Assembly: GCA_035527895.1 (NCBI GenBank)
Contig: DATKZQ010000050.1
Location: 1-64,000, forward strand
Origin: JADFWK01 sp035527895
Lineage (GTDB): Bacteria; Desulfobacterota; DSM-4660; Desulfatiglandales; B25-G16
Reading direction: 5' to 3'
Length of the DNA stretch: 64,000 nt
The translations under genes were made by a program, and so were the position numbers. Shown here one piece after another: positions 34,090-43,521 of the stretch (the stretch's first letter is position 1; every line of letters begins with the position of its first letter). The notes under the pieces are model-generated. The model worked only from the letters and a program-made list of their open reading frames with translations. It made no database searches and had not been told where the DNA came from.

Positions 34090-35274
34090 TTACCCCTCTT
34101 CTTTATACATCAGGAACGGTCTTCTAAGCTCAAGAAAGTATTGCAGCTCCTCGGAACAACTATTAATCAACTCCCTACTTCCCTTGCCTTCCTCTAAGGC
34201 AATTCTTATTGAAGAATCTCCAAGGATCAGGTCTATGGGGAGCCTTTCGAAATCATATTCATAAGGGGGATTTCGCCAAGCGAACTCGCCAGGATATGCT
34301 TCCCTGATTGTTTTGAGAAGAGCCAGCGTTGTGCCATAGGGGCGGAAGAGGTGAGGATTCAATAGGTGAATCATAAACCCCCCGCAGAGCTCGTTTTGCC
34401 ATTTGTTGAAGCTGGGCCTAAACCAATACTCCTGGAGATGGCATCCCTCGGTGTCTTCAGGCTTTAGTTGCCTCTTGATAGCGGAGGGATTTATGAAGGG
34501 TGCCCCAAATATCTCGAAAGGGCGGCAGGTACCCCTCCCCTCGGAAATATTGGTGCCTTCCCAGATGACCTGGCCTGGATACACCTGGGCTGTCTCGGGA
34601 AGGGGCATATTGGGAGACGTCATAACCCATCGTAATCCAGTATCCCTCCAGAGCATGTGCCGAGACCAACCCTTGAGGGGAATGACCGCGAGTTCGCAGT
34701 CAATATTAAATGCATCCTGAAAGAGGCACGCCAGCTCACCCATAGTCATCCCGTGGCGCATGGGAAGAGCGAAGGGCCCGACAAGGGAGTGGAATTCCGG
34801 GCGCAAGAGATGTCCTTCCACTATTGCTCCTCCGAGCGGGTTTGGCCTGTCCAAGACAAGGACCCTTTTGCCCGCTCTGGATGCCTGCTGTAGACAGGAG
34901 AGCATGGTGGCGATAAAGGTATAAACCCGGGTTCCCACGTCCTGCAGATCTATTACCAGAATATCTATTGCATCAAGAAAAGGAGACAGCCTGTCAGCCT
35001 CATTTCCATATAGGCTGACAGCGGGGATGCCTAGCTCCGGATCAACGTGGTCTGCTGTTTCAATCATGTTGTCCTGGTCTTCACCCCTGAATCCGTGCTG
35101 GGGACCGAACAGCATTTTGAGCTGTCCGGGAAGCAGTGATGCGATCACCGTCTTGGCGCTTGCCAAGTTGTGGTCAACTGAGGCCTGGTTAGCTAAGAGT
35201 CCCAAGGATTGGCCCCGAAGATCCCTCCAAAACTTCTCTCGTAGTTGATCTAGACCTGTTGCAATCCTGGCCAT
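34090..35274 (-). CDS. NamZ-like exo-muramidase (DUF1343)
   Basis: 394 residues. The conserved blocks FGPQHGFRGEDQDNMI, DLQDVGTRVYTFIATM, VLDRPNPLGG and LPMRHGMTMGELA define DUF1343, whose characterised member NamZ removes terminal N-acetylmuramate from peptidoglycan fragments. The ATG at 35274 has GAAGGGGG upstream and is preferred to 35295. No signal peptide, so it probably acts in muropeptide recycling in the cytoplasm, though relatives are exported. It converges on cpoB with a 6-bp gap. Confidence 0.88.
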   Translation of the reverse strand: MARIATGLDQLREKFWRDLRGQSLGLLANQASVDHNLASAKTVIASLLPGQLKMLFGPQHGFRGEDQDNMIETADHVDPELGIPAVSLYGNEADRLSPFLDAIDILVIDLQDVGTRVYTFIATMLSCLQQASRAGKRVLVLDRPNPLGGAIVEGHLLRPEFHSLVGPFALPMRHGMTMGELACLFQDAFNIDCELAVIPLKGWSRHMLWRDTGLRWVMTSPNMPLPETAQVYPGQVIWEGTNISEGRGTCRPFEIFGAPFINPSAIKRQLKPEDTEGCHLQEYWFRPSFNKWQNELCGGFMIHLLNPHLFRPYGTTLALLKTIREAYPGEFAWRNPPYEYDFERLPIDLILGDSSIRIALEEGKGSRELINSCSEELQYFLELRRPFLMYKEEG

Positions 35275-35438
35275 GATGCCCCCTTCGGTCAACATGTAAG
35301 GAACAAATATAGATTGTGCCTCTGTCTAAATTTTAGTATCATCCTACTTTCTATAGTCATGGTAGTAAGTTAAGGGTATTCTGATACATTTCTTGGAACC
35401 CATGAACGCGGATGTGTTACCTATTCTAGGAGAAGAGG

Positions 35439-36761
35439 GTGGCAAGTCAAGCCAAACAGGCATCGAAGGGCGATTTTTTCTACAGAAAATCGGTTTCGTG
35501 GCTGTACGGCCTGCAGAAGTTTGGGATCAAGTTTGGCCTTTCAAAAACATCGAACCTGCTAAAGGCCTTTGGTAATCCTCACACCAGGCAACGATACATC
35601 CATATCGCCGGCACCAATGGTAAGGGATCAGTTGGTGCGCTGTTGGAATCTGCTCTGATAAAATCAGGACTCAGAGTTGGTTTCTATATTTCGCCGCATC
35701 TCGTCAGCTTTACCGAACGGTTTCGGGTAAACAGAGAGCCTATCGCAAAGAACGAAGCATCCCGACTCATTAAAGAGCTGAAGGGCATCATAACGGACAA
35801 GGAGCCTCCGACCTTTTTTGAGTTCACGACTGCCATGGCCCTTATCTACTTCTTCCGGAGGCAGGTGGATATCGGCATCATTGAGGTGGGAATGGGCGGA
35901 CGGCTCGATGCCACTAACATTATCACACCCCTGGTTTCGGTTATCACCAATATCGGCTTGGAGCACCGGGAATTCCTAGGCAATCATGTTATTGATATTG
36001 CAAGGGAGAAAGCCGGTATCATGAAAGAGGGCGTGGATGTGGCAACAGGTGTGACCCAGCCCTCGGTCATCAGGCTCTTTGAGTCCTTGGCCAAGGAGAA
36101 ACGCTCCCCCTTCTGGCGCTTGGGCCACCACGTCCGCTATCGGAGAAAGCCGTCAGGTCTTCTCGGATATTACGGCCTAAGAAAGAGATACGGGGATCTC
36201 AGAATCGGTCTTAAGGGCACATTCCAGTTTAGAAATGCTGCGCTCGCGCTCTTGACCCTGGAGATACTCGAGCGAAAGGGCTTCACCATTTCGGATGAGG
36301 CTATGAGATCAGGCCTTGCCGATCCCATCTGGCCTGGAAGGCTCGAAGTCATAAGCTCCAAGCCGACGATTATTCTGGATGGTGCCCATAATCCATCTGC
36401 CATGAGATCGCTCGCACGGGCAATCAAGCATGATTTTGATTTTAGAGATCTTATAGTGGTTTTAGGTATTCTGGGAGACAAGGATATCTCAAACATTCTC
36501 AAGGAGATCTTGCCGCTCGCCAGCAAGGTCATCTATACGAAAGCGGCTTATGAACGAGCAGCTAATCCCCAACTTCTGATGGAGCAGGGAAAAAGGCTCG
36601 GAAAGACCGGGGAAGTCTGTTTTCCAATACCCAAGGCAATCGATAAGGCCAGAATTGTATCTGATACAAAGGATCTGATACTGATTACCGGGTCTCTGTA
36701 TACCGTCGGTGAAGCAAAATCATACCTTGACCCAGTAAACTATCCAATTGAAGAAATTTGA
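35439..36761 (+). CDS. folC: Folylpolyglutamate/dihydrofolate synthase
   Basis: 440 residues of the Mur-ligase-like FolC family, which adds glutamate to (dihydro)folate. The P-loop is GTNGKGS (58-64), followed by SPHLVSFTERFRVN, IGIIEVGMGGRLDATNI and ILDGAHNPSAM. GTG start with GAAGAGGG before it. Single gene. Confidence 0.94.
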   Translation: MASQAKQASKGDFFYRKSVSWLYGLQKFGIKFGLSKTSNLLKAFGNPHTRQRYIHIAGTNGKGSVGALLESALIKSGLRVGFYISPHLVSFTERFRVNREPIAKNEASRLIKELKGIITDKEPPTFFEFTTAMALIYFFRRQVDIGIIEVGMGGRLDATNIITPLVSVITNIGLEHREFLGNHVIDIAREKAGIMKEGVDVATGVTQPSVIRLFESLAKEKRSPFWRLGHHVRYRRKPSGLLGYYGLRKRYGDLRIGLKGTFQFRNAALALLTLEILERKGFTISDEAMRSGLADPIWPGRLEVISSKPTIILDGAHNPSAMRSLARAIKHDFDFRDLIVVLGILGDKDISNILKEILPLASKVIYTKAAYERAANPQLLMEQGKRLGKTGEVCFPIPKAIDKARIVSDTKDLILITGSLYTVGEAKSYLDPVNYPIEEI

Positions 36762-36829
36762 ATCCGGGTAAGATGTTAGCACATGACCCCGACGCTTCGC
36801 TTCAGGGTTATACATGAAAGAAACGGTAT

Positions 36830-37015
36830 GGCGAGCATGGAGATGTCTTTTTTTGCTCTGCCCTCTAAACAAGGCCCCGTACAGGGCCGTTTCAAACCGG
36901 CGCACCGCCCCATAAGCCTTAGCACTAAGGTTGCAGCCTGTGTGCGCCGTTTTGAAACGCCCACTCCTCTGAACGATGGGAGGGCAGAGCAAAAAAAGAC
37001 ATCTCCATGCTCGCC
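36830..37015. repeat. Large hairpin element (family copy 2)
   Basis: Arms 36830-36864 and 36981-37015 are a perfect 35-bp inverted repeat, each with a GATGTC next to a run of seven T/A. The 116-bp loop folds further: GTTTCAAACCGGCGCAC near 36889 pairs imperfectly with GTGCGCCGTTTTGAAAC near 36941. The arm layout (ATGGA, GAT, TCTTTTTTTGC) matches copy 1 at 13915-14130. Non-coding, in the folC-lptD spacer. Confidence 0.8.
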
Positions 37016-37137
37016 TTAAGATTAGTTTCAAAGAGCTAAAGTTTTACGAATCCGGGAGTTTCACGAAGAGACCCTGCCTCGTTATTTGCCTGCCCCCTGA
37101 GACGGCTGATGTTCAGGGGTGGGTGTGAAGCGGAAAG

Positions 37138-39366
37138 ATGCCTATGCCCTTATCAAGAGACGGTATTCGTAACCAGGCCAACAGATATCCTTTCGGTATC
37201 GTGCTGGGGGTTTTAGTTGCGGTCTTTGCGGTGATTATCGATCCTGTCTTCGCTGCAGATCGCGCTCTGAACGAAGACGAGCCGGCACCGTGGCATATTA
37301 CCGCAAACCGGATAAGTGCTCTGGGTGATGCCAAATTTCTTGTGGCAGAGGGCGACGTTGTTGTCTCCAGGGGGGATCAAAGGCTAAGAGCAGACAAGAT
37401 CCTCTATGATAAGGAGTCTCAGGTGATCAGGGCACAGGGAGACGTTGAATTGTCAACAGCAGGCGATATCCTCTGGTGCGATCAGGGAACATTCAATCTC
37501 AAGGACAAGACAGGCACTGTAGTCGATGGAAGTCTTTTCCTGAGCACCAATCATTATTACTTAAGAGGGGAAGAGATAAGAAAAACAGGCCCTGCCACGT
37601 ATATTATCAAAGGGTGCAGGGTCACGGCATGCGATGGTGAAAACCCCGACTGGTCAATTACCGGTTCAGAGGTAAAGGTGACTCTTGAAGGCTACGGTAC
37701 GGTCAAGCACGCGGCCTTTTATGTCAAACATATTCCTCTATTGTATTTCCCCTACATTATATTTCCAGCTAAAAACAAACGACAGACAGGGCTTCTTCCC
37801 CCAAGCATCGGATACTCCCGGAGGGATGGCGTGGATATCGAGGTCCCCCTTTTTTGGGCCATATCTATGGAGACTGACGCGACCTTTTACGAGCGGTATA
37901 TTGAGGAAAGGGGGCTAAAACAGGGTCTCGAATTCCGGTATATCACGGGTGCCGAGTCAAAAGGGGCATTTCTATTTGATATCCTTTCGGATAAGCGAGA
38001 AGAGAAGGATCTATTCAACGAGGATGAACTCAAGATTAGCCCGTTTCCCAGGACTAATACGACCCGATTCTGGGCAAGGGGACGGGTAGACCAGTCCCTT
38101 CCGTATGAGATCGGCCTTAAGCTGGACGTAGACTTTGTCAGTGATTATGACTACCTGAGAGAATTCAGCGAGCCTTCCCTTGGGCCTGAGTATAGGGTGC
38201 GGCTTGATGAGGAGTTCGGCAGACCCCTCGATGAAATCCAGTCACCTGCAAGGCGCTCGGCCATACTGATAACGAGGCGCTTTCAGGACGCCTCGCTTCA
38301 GGCGACGAGCAGCTTCTACCAGGACCCATTGGGTCCCGACGAGGATACAACTGCACAACCGCTCGCGGGCCTCGAGCTAACCATGTTACCAAGGGGGATC
38401 TTTACGCTCCCCCTTTTCTTTTCCCTTGAATCTGACTACGGCTATATTTATAGGGAGAGCGGAGAAAAAGGGCAGAGATTGGCGCTCGCTCCGGCGCTCA
38501 GTTACCCTATCTGGTCTATTCCCTACGTGGCAATAGAGCCCTCGGTCAAGTATTTCCTCACACACCAGTGGGTTGACGAATACCAGGATAGAAAGGATAA
38601 ACAAAGTAAGGACACCTATGAGGTGGGACTACAACTCTACACGATAATAGAAAGGGTCTTTGATATTGAGTACCGGAACATTCGGAGGCTTAAGCACAAA
38701 TTGCAGCCGACTCTCTCCTACACCTTTCGACCATATCAGGAACAGGAAGCGGATACACCATGGTTTGAGCCGATTGATACCCTGACAAGACGTAACGTAA
38801 TCGCCCTTTCCCTCGACAACTTTCTCGATGTGCGGAGGGAAGACGAGACAGGGCGGCCGAGTTACTCGCAGGGCGCACAGTTTAGACTTACCCAAGGATA
38901 CGACCTTGATGAGGCAAGAAAGGAAATAGTACCCGGTGAGAACCGGAAGCCCTTTACCCCTTTAGAGGCCACGCTCAGTCTCACCCCTCTTCCCGCTCTC
39001 GATCTTTCTGCACGTGGTACGTGGGATCACTATGACCGTCACCTTGCATCAGGGAATGTTTCACTCGATCTATCTGTTGAAAGAGGTGACCAGAGGCAGG
39101 ATAGGTACAGCATAGACTTTGAATATGCCAGGGATTCGGCCAAGAGCTTGAATTATGACGTGGCAATCAACCTCTTGTATGGCATCTCTGTTGGAGCCAC
39201 AGGCAAGAAGGATCTGGAAGTTGACTATGACATCGAGAACAGCTATTGGATAGATTACCAGTCTCAGTGTTGGGGTGTACGGCTTCTCTATGAGGATCTT
39301 GAGGAAGACAAACGAACGCTGCTTATGTTTCGACTCCTAGGCTTAGGCGAGGTAGGTAGCTTTTAA
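37138..39366 (+). CDS. lptD: LptD, LPS-assembly outer-membrane protein
   Basis: 742 residues. A signal peptide ends near VFAADR. An OstA/LptA-like domain follows (about 50-180, ITANRISALGDAKFLVAEGDVVV), then the LptD barrel (about 220-742, with PLLYFPYIIFPAKNKRQTGLLPPSIGYSRRDG). It inserts lipopolysaccharide in the outer leaflet together with LptE. It ends 6 bp from the convergent lgt. GAAGCGGAAAG is upstream of the ATG. Confidence 0.93.
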   Translation: MPMPLSRDGIRNQANRYPFGIVLGVLVAVFAVIIDPVFAADRALNEDEPAPWHITANRISALGDAKFLVAEGDVVVSRGDQRLRADKILYDKESQVIRAQGDVELSTAGDILWCDQGTFNLKDKTGTVVDGSLFLSTNHYYLRGEEIRKTGPATYIIKGCRVTACDGENPDWSITGSEVKVTLEGYGTVKHAAFYVKHIPLLYFPYIIFPAKNKRQTGLLPPSIGYSRRDGVDIEVPLFWAISMETDATFYERYIEERGLKQGLEFRYITGAESKGAFLFDILSDKREEKDLFNEDELKISPFPRTNTTRFWARGRVDQSLPYEIGLKLDVDFVSDYDYLREFSEPSLGPEYRVRLDEEFGRPLDEIQSPARRSAILITRRFQDASLQATSSFYQDPLGPDEDTTAQPLAGLELTMLPRGIFTLPLFFSLESDYGYIYRESGEKGQRLALAPALSYPIWSIPYVAIEPSVKYFLTHQWVDEYQDRKDKQSKDTYEVGLQLYTIIERVFDIEYRNIRRLKHKLQPTLSYTFRPYQEQEADTPWFEPIDTLTRRNVIALSLDNFLDVRREDETGRPSYSQGAQFRLTQGYDLDEARKEIVPGENRKPFTPLEATLSLTPLPALDLSARGTWDHYDRHLASGNVSLDLSVERGDQRQDRYSIDFEYARDSAKSLNYDVAINLLYGISVGATGKKDLEVDYDIENSYWIDYQSQCWGVRLLYEDLEEDKRTLLMFRLLGLGEVGSF

Positions 39367-39372
39367 GACCGA

Positions 39373-40164
39373 TTAGCCGGTCTCTTCTGCCCTCGTTCGT
39401 GCATAGATGAGCACCAGACCCACTATGACCATCAAGATGGAGAGTATCTGGCCCATGGTCAAAAAGGAGAAGATAAACCCAATCTGTGGATCCGGTTCTC
39501 GAAAGAACTCTACGAAGAATCGAATGATACCATAAAGCATGACAAAGATGCAGAACAGTGCACCCTTTGTCAATGGAAAGTCCTTTATTCGCCAGAGGAT
39601 CGCAAAAAGTAAAATCCCTTCAAGGAAAAATTCATAGAGCTGAGAAGGATGTCTTGGAAGATCGCCACCTGCCGGAAAGACCATGCCCCAGGGCAGAGAG
39701 GTCACCCTGCCATAGAGTTCGGCATTAATAAAGTTGCCGAGTCTGCCGAGACCGAGGCCAATGGGAGCGGTTACAGCAATGAGATCGGCCAGCTGCCAGA
39801 AATCGATTCTCTGTTTTCTCACAAAAATGATGCCAGATAAGACAATGCCGATCAGCCCACCGTGAAAGGACATGCCGCCTTCCCATACCGCAAGGAGCTT
39901 TAGGGGATGGCTGTAGTAGAAGGCAAGATTATAAAATACCACGTAACCAAATCGAGCTCCGACGATCAAACCGATTATGAGGTATAGGAATAGATCGTTT
40001 ATTACATTACTATCAATACCGAGCCTTTTTTTTCTGATTTGGTATTTTACTAGGAGATAGGAGGCTGTGAACCCGAGAATATACATGACCCCATACCACC
40101 GGATCTGGATAGGCCCGAGCTTAACGATAGTCGGGTTTATGGATGGATAGCTCAACATCGTCAT
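39373..40164 (-). CDS. lgt: Prolipoprotein diacylglyceryl transferase
   Basis: About 263 residues, a seven-helix inner-membrane enzyme that adds diacylglycerol to the lipobox Cys of lipoproteins. The Lgt signature GRLGNFINAELYG followed by LPWGMVFP is intact, as is the GGMSFHGG motif. MTMLSYPSINPTIVKLGPI at 40164 aligns with other Lgt N-termini; 40158 is as likely, and the longer frame to 40224 would overlap the next gene. Confidence 0.94.
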   Translation of the reverse strand: MTMLSYPSINPTIVKLGPIQIRWYGVMYILGFTASYLLVKYQIRKKRLGIDSNVINDLFLYLIIGLIVGARFGYVVFYNLAFYYSHPLKLLAVWEGGMSFHGGLIGIVLSGIIFVRKQRIDFWQLADLIAVTAPIGLGLGRLGNFINAELYGRVTSLPWGMVFPAGGDLPRHPSQLYEFFLEGILLFAILWRIKDFPLTKGALFCIFVMLYGIIRFFVEFFREPDPQIGFIFSFLTMGQILSILMVIVGLVLIYARTRAEETG

Positions 40165-40229
40165 GTAAATACCACAACGAAAGGAAGAAACAAATCTAAA
40201 ACTGCGCTTTGCCAGTAAGGTCATGGAGT

Positions 40230-41612
40230 ATGCGAAAGGGAGACATCATAGAGTTGACCATAGAAAAGATGGTTTACGGCGGCAGGGGACTCGCTCATCA
40301 TAATAACAGAGCGGTTTTTGTGGATGCGGCTATCCCCGGCGAAAGGGTCATGGCACGGGCCAGCAGAGTAAAGAAGGACTTTGCTGAGGCGCGACTCCTT
40401 GAGGTTCTGGAACCATCGCAGCACAGAGCAATTGCCCCCTGCCGTTACAATCATTACTGTGGGGGCTGTAACTGGCAGTTTATCGAGTATGAGAAACAAC
40501 TTGAACATAAACATGCCATTGTTGAGGAACTCCTTCACCATATCGGCAAGGTCACTGATGTTTCCATACATCCTGTCTTACCCGCCCCTCACGTGCTTGG
40601 ATATAGGAACAAGATGGAATTCTCATTTTCGGATAAGAGATGGCAGTTGCCTGAAGAGTTAGATAATAAGGAGGACTATGAGCATTTTGCACTCGGACTT
40701 CATGTGCCAGGCACCTTTGACAAGATCATCAATATTGACGGATGCCTTCTGCAACATGAGAGGGGAAACGAAATACTGAGGGAGGTCAAGAAGTATGCAA
40801 GAGGCAGCGGCCTTCCCGTATACGGGCTGAGGAGCCATCAGGGATTCTGGCGCTACCTCGTGTTGCGGCACAGCCATTATTTCGATGAATGGATGGTGAA
40901 TATCGTCACGAGCGAGGAGAGAGAACCTGAGCTCCGAACCTTGGTATCAATCCTGAGGGATCGTTTTGGCAACATCGAATCGCTCGTACAGACTATCAAC
41001 ACCAGAAGAGGGGGCACAGCGATTGCCGAACGGGAAAATGTTCTTTTAGGCAGGAGCAGCATAAGGGATAAGATTGGGGAGTTTACCTTTGAGATATCAG
41101 CGCAATCCTTTTTCCAGACGAATACGGCTATGGCAGAGCGGCTCTATGAGCAGGTAAGAGATCTCGCCTCACTGACAGGGAAGGAGACCGTTATCGATCT
41201 CTACTGCGGAATAGGGACCATTTCCATCCTTTTGGCCCCCTTAGCCTCTCGGGTGATAGGCATGGATATATCTGAGAGCTCAATACAAGACGCCAGGAAG
41301 AACTGCGAGTTGAACGCCATTTATAACTGTGAATTTCTCTGTGGAGACGTTAAGGTGCTTTTGTCACGGGCTGCTTTTCATCCAAACCTGTTGATTGCTG
41401 ATCCACCAAGAGCGGGGATACACAAAAAGGTGATCGAACAGATTTTGTACCTCATGCCTGATAAGATCATTTACGTCTCCTGCAACCCCTCGACCTTGGC
41501 CAGGGATTTGGCCTTGCTCAACGAGCGGTATCTGTTAGGCGAGGTCCAGCCCCTTGACCTCTTTCCACATACCCATCATGTCGAAACCGTGGTATTGCTG
41601 GAGCAAAGGTAA
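40230..41612 (+). CDS. RNA 5-methyluracil methyltransferase (RlmD/TrmA type)
   Basis: 460 residues from the ATG at 40230. An N-terminal TRAM domain (about 1-60) is followed by the FeS-type cysteines CRYNHYCGGC (C-x5-C-x2-C, as in RlmD). The SAM fold has VIDLYCGIGTISI, and the catalytic Cys lies in YVSCNPSTLARDL. It methylates a uridine of 23S rRNA or tRNA; which one cannot be told from sequence. Divergent from lgt. Confidence 0.9.
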   Translation: MRKGDIIELTIEKMVYGGRGLAHHNNRAVFVDAAIPGERVMARASRVKKDFAEARLLEVLEPSQHRAIAPCRYNHYCGGCNWQFIEYEKQLEHKHAIVEELLHHIGKVTDVSIHPVLPAPHVLGYRNKMEFSFSDKRWQLPEELDNKEDYEHFALGLHVPGTFDKIINIDGCLLQHERGNEILREVKKYARGSGLPVYGLRSHQGFWRYLVLRHSHYFDEWMVNIVTSEEREPELRTLVSILRDRFGNIESLVQTINTRRGGTAIAERENVLLGRSSIRDKIGEFTFEISAQSFFQTNTAMAERLYEQVRDLASLTGKETVIDLYCGIGTISILLAPLASRVIGMDISESSIQDARKNCELNAIYNCEFLCGDVKVLLSRAAFHPNLLIADPPRAGIHKKVIEQILYLMPDKIIYVSCNPSTLARDLALLNERYLLGEVQPLDLFPHTHHVETVVLLEQR

Positions 41613-41655
41613 CGGAAATATAGTGAAAGCATAAAAACATGAAAGCATAAAAACA

Positions 41656-41683
41656 TTGACAATTAAACGACCACATATATAAT
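41656..41683 (+). promoter_or_regulatory. Consensus sigma-70 promoter of rpsU
   Basis: TTGACA (41656-41661), 16-bp spacer, TATAAT (41678-41683): both hexamers are perfect. Expected start near 41690, leaving about 150 nt of leader before rpsU that holds an 8-bp hairpin (AGAGACTG-ATA-CAGTCTCT, 41725-41743). Confidence 0.8.
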
Positions 41684-41839
41684 CCAGAGGACCTTCGGCA
41701 TGTGCACCTGATTGAGAACTGAAAAGAGACTGATACAGTCTCTATAATAATACCTTAAGAAAGGGAGGTGATTTCTTGGAGAGACGAAGTCCTTGGAAAG
41801 GTAGCTAAGCTCGGTGCCTTGCAGGGTGTCTCTAATTCC

Positions 41840-42025
41840 ATGAAAGTAATTGTATATGATAATCAGATAGAAAAGGCTATCAGGGATCTCAAGAGAAAGC
41901 TTTCAAAAGAGGGTTTCTTCTCGGAGATAAAGGAAAGAAGATTTTACGATAAGCCCAGTGTGCAGAAGAAAAAGAAGCAGGCCAAGGCTGCCAAAAGGCT
42001 CCGGAAGAAGATGAGGAGGTTTTAA
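41840..42025 (+). CDS. rpsU: Ribosomal protein bS21
   Basis: 61 residues: MKVIVYDNQIEKAIRDLKRK, then FYDKPSVQKKKKQAK and a basic end. It matches bS21, which helps 30S subunits select mRNA start sites. The ATG at 41840 matches the usual N-terminus but has only a weak ribosome site. A GTG at 41768 is in frame, and an excellent AAGGGAGGTG site at 41761-41770 precedes a 10-codon TTG frame (41776-41808), which may act in translational control. Confidence 0.9.
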   Translation: MKVIVYDNQIEKAIRDLKRKLSKEGFFSEIKERRFYDKPSVQKKKKQAKAAKRLRKKMRRF

Positions 42026-42227
42026 CCTTTTCTCCTGAGATCGTTTGCTTATACACCAGGGTTGATGTGGGCAACAGTAAGACTTACTTCACTGAGCGAT
42101 TTCACCATTACCTCCTGTGGGTTTGCTATGCGGTAGAGTGTGCATCGTCTCAACTGGTGGCCGGAGTGAGAGGGAAGCTCCTTTTTCTTGCGCCATTAAG
42201 CAAGGGTTTGATCTTTGATTTACCATG

Positions 42228-42500
42228 AGTGGTACCTGGACGGTTTAAAAGGGAATCCCGTTAGATTCGGGAACGGTCCCGCCGCTGTAGTCCTGCGCCC
42301 CGTTAGAAGATTTCGCCGAGGCCTTTAAGCCCCAAAGGGGTTCATTCTTTCACCGGGCCATACATGGCGAGATTCCTTTTCTAACGAGGTAAAGAGGCCT
42401 CCGGCATACCCTCGGCGATAGAGGGCTAACGTCACTGTTCTGCCTTTAGCAGGATGGGAAGGCTAGCCGTGAGGTCAGGAGAGTCAGAAGACCTGCCACG
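42228..42500 (+). promoter_or_regulatory. Cobalamin riboswitch with inserted hairpin
   Basis: Landmarks in order: GGTACCTGGACGG, TTTAAAAGGGAATCCCG, GGTCCCGCCGCTGT, GGATGGGAAGGC, and GTCAGAAGACCTGCC (about 42484-42497). Between the core and the GGGAAGG block lies an extra hairpin, with CGTTAGAA (42301) pairing to TTCTAACG (42379-42386), making the element about 270 nt against the usual ~180-200. It precedes a terminator and the B12-uptake operon. Confidence 0.92.
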
Positions 42501-42556
42501 ATGGTAATTGTGTGCCGGCACCGGTCGGCTATTTAAGGATCAAGGAAGCAGGGTGC

Positions 42557-42593
42557 AGTCCTTAAATCCAAATGGATTTAAGGACTTTTTTTT
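42557..42593 (+). terminator. Intrinsic terminator of the B12 operon leader
   Basis: A 14-bp perfect stem (AGTCCTTAAATCCA with its complement) around a 2-nt spacer, followed by eight T. It lies 29 bp before btuF, so riboswitch control by premature termination is expected. Confidence 0.9.
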
Positions 42594-42621
42594 ACTGCCA
42601 TGACAAAGACTCAGGCGTGCA

Positions 42622-43521
42622 ATGGATAGAAGATTCTCTATTCCCGTGGTGCTCGGCATTCTCCTTTTTTGGCAGCCCTTATGCTCACAGGCACGCGTGT
42701 TTCATGATGCTTTGGGCCGGAAGGTAACCTTAGCATCTGTCCCAACCAGGATCGTCTCGCTGGCGCCAAGCATAACTGAGATGGTCTATTTTTTGGGCCT
42801 AGAAGGGAAACTGGTGGGCGTTACCCGATTTAGCTCCTTTCCCAAAGAGGCGCAAAAAAAACCAAAGGTAGGTATTTATACAAGAATCAATATCGAGAAG
42901 GTAGTAAGCCTGGATCCTGAACTTGTCATTGCTACCGTTGATGGGAACAGGAGGGAAGATGTTGAAATGTTGGAGGAGATCGGCATACCGGTCTATGTAA
43001 TCAATCCGCGGACCGTTAGCCAGATCCTCGAAACTCTCAAGAGGCTCGGAGAAGTCTGTGGCGTAAGCGAGAGATCGGAAGGGCTCGCCCGTGCTTTGAA
43101 TGAAAGGGTTTCGAGGGTAGAAAGGCTCGTGCGGAACAAAGGGAAGCCCCTGGTCCTGTTGGTAGTAAACATGAGGCCCCTCATGAGCGTAAACAGCAAG
43201 ACAATTCATCATAACCTGATCCAGTTGGCCGGGGGGAGGAATATGACCGGAGATCAGGCGCATACCTATCCGAAGCTAAACATAGAGGAGGTAATCAAAA
43301 GACAACCGGATGTGATCATTGTCTCTTCAATGAAGAGGGGAGGAGGGTATGAGACGGCCAGAAAGGAGTGGTACGATTATCCCACAGTGCCGGCTGTGAG
43401 AGAGGGAAGGGTGCATCTCATGGACTCCGATCTAATAGATAGACCTGCCCCTAGGATCGTGAGGGGTCTGGAAGAAATGGCCCGACTCATACACCCGGAG
43501 GCGGAATGGAATGAAAGGTAG
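42622..43521 (+). CDS. btuF: BtuF-type periplasmic corrinoid-binding protein
   Basis: 299 residues. A signal peptide (about 1-24), then a class III solute-binding fold with PTRIVSLAPSITEMVYFLGLEGKLVG, VGIYTRINIEKVVSLDPELVI and RQPDVIIVSSMKRGG. These proteins pass vitamin B12 or siderophores to an ABC importer; the riboswitch selects B12. The 3' end overlaps btuC by 11 bp. Confidence 0.9.
   Translation: MDRRFSIPVVLGILLFWQPLCSQARVFHDALGRKVTLASVPTRIVSLAPSITEMVYFLGLEGKLVGVTRFSSFPKEAQKKPKVGIYTRINIEKVVSLDPELVIATVDGNRREDVEMLEEIGIPVYVINPRTVSQILETLKRLGEVCGVSERSEGLARALNERVSRVERLVRNKGKPLVLLVVNMRPLMSVNSKTIHHNLIQLAGGRNMTGDQAHTYPKLNIEEVIKRQPDVIIVSSMKRGGGYETARKEWYDYPTVPAVREGRVHLMDSDLIDRPAPRIVRGLEEMARLIHPEAEWNER

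Noticed and set aside
36783..37031. Open frames across the hairpin element
   Set aside because: They arise from the inverted repeat being open on both strands; no ribosome site or domain.
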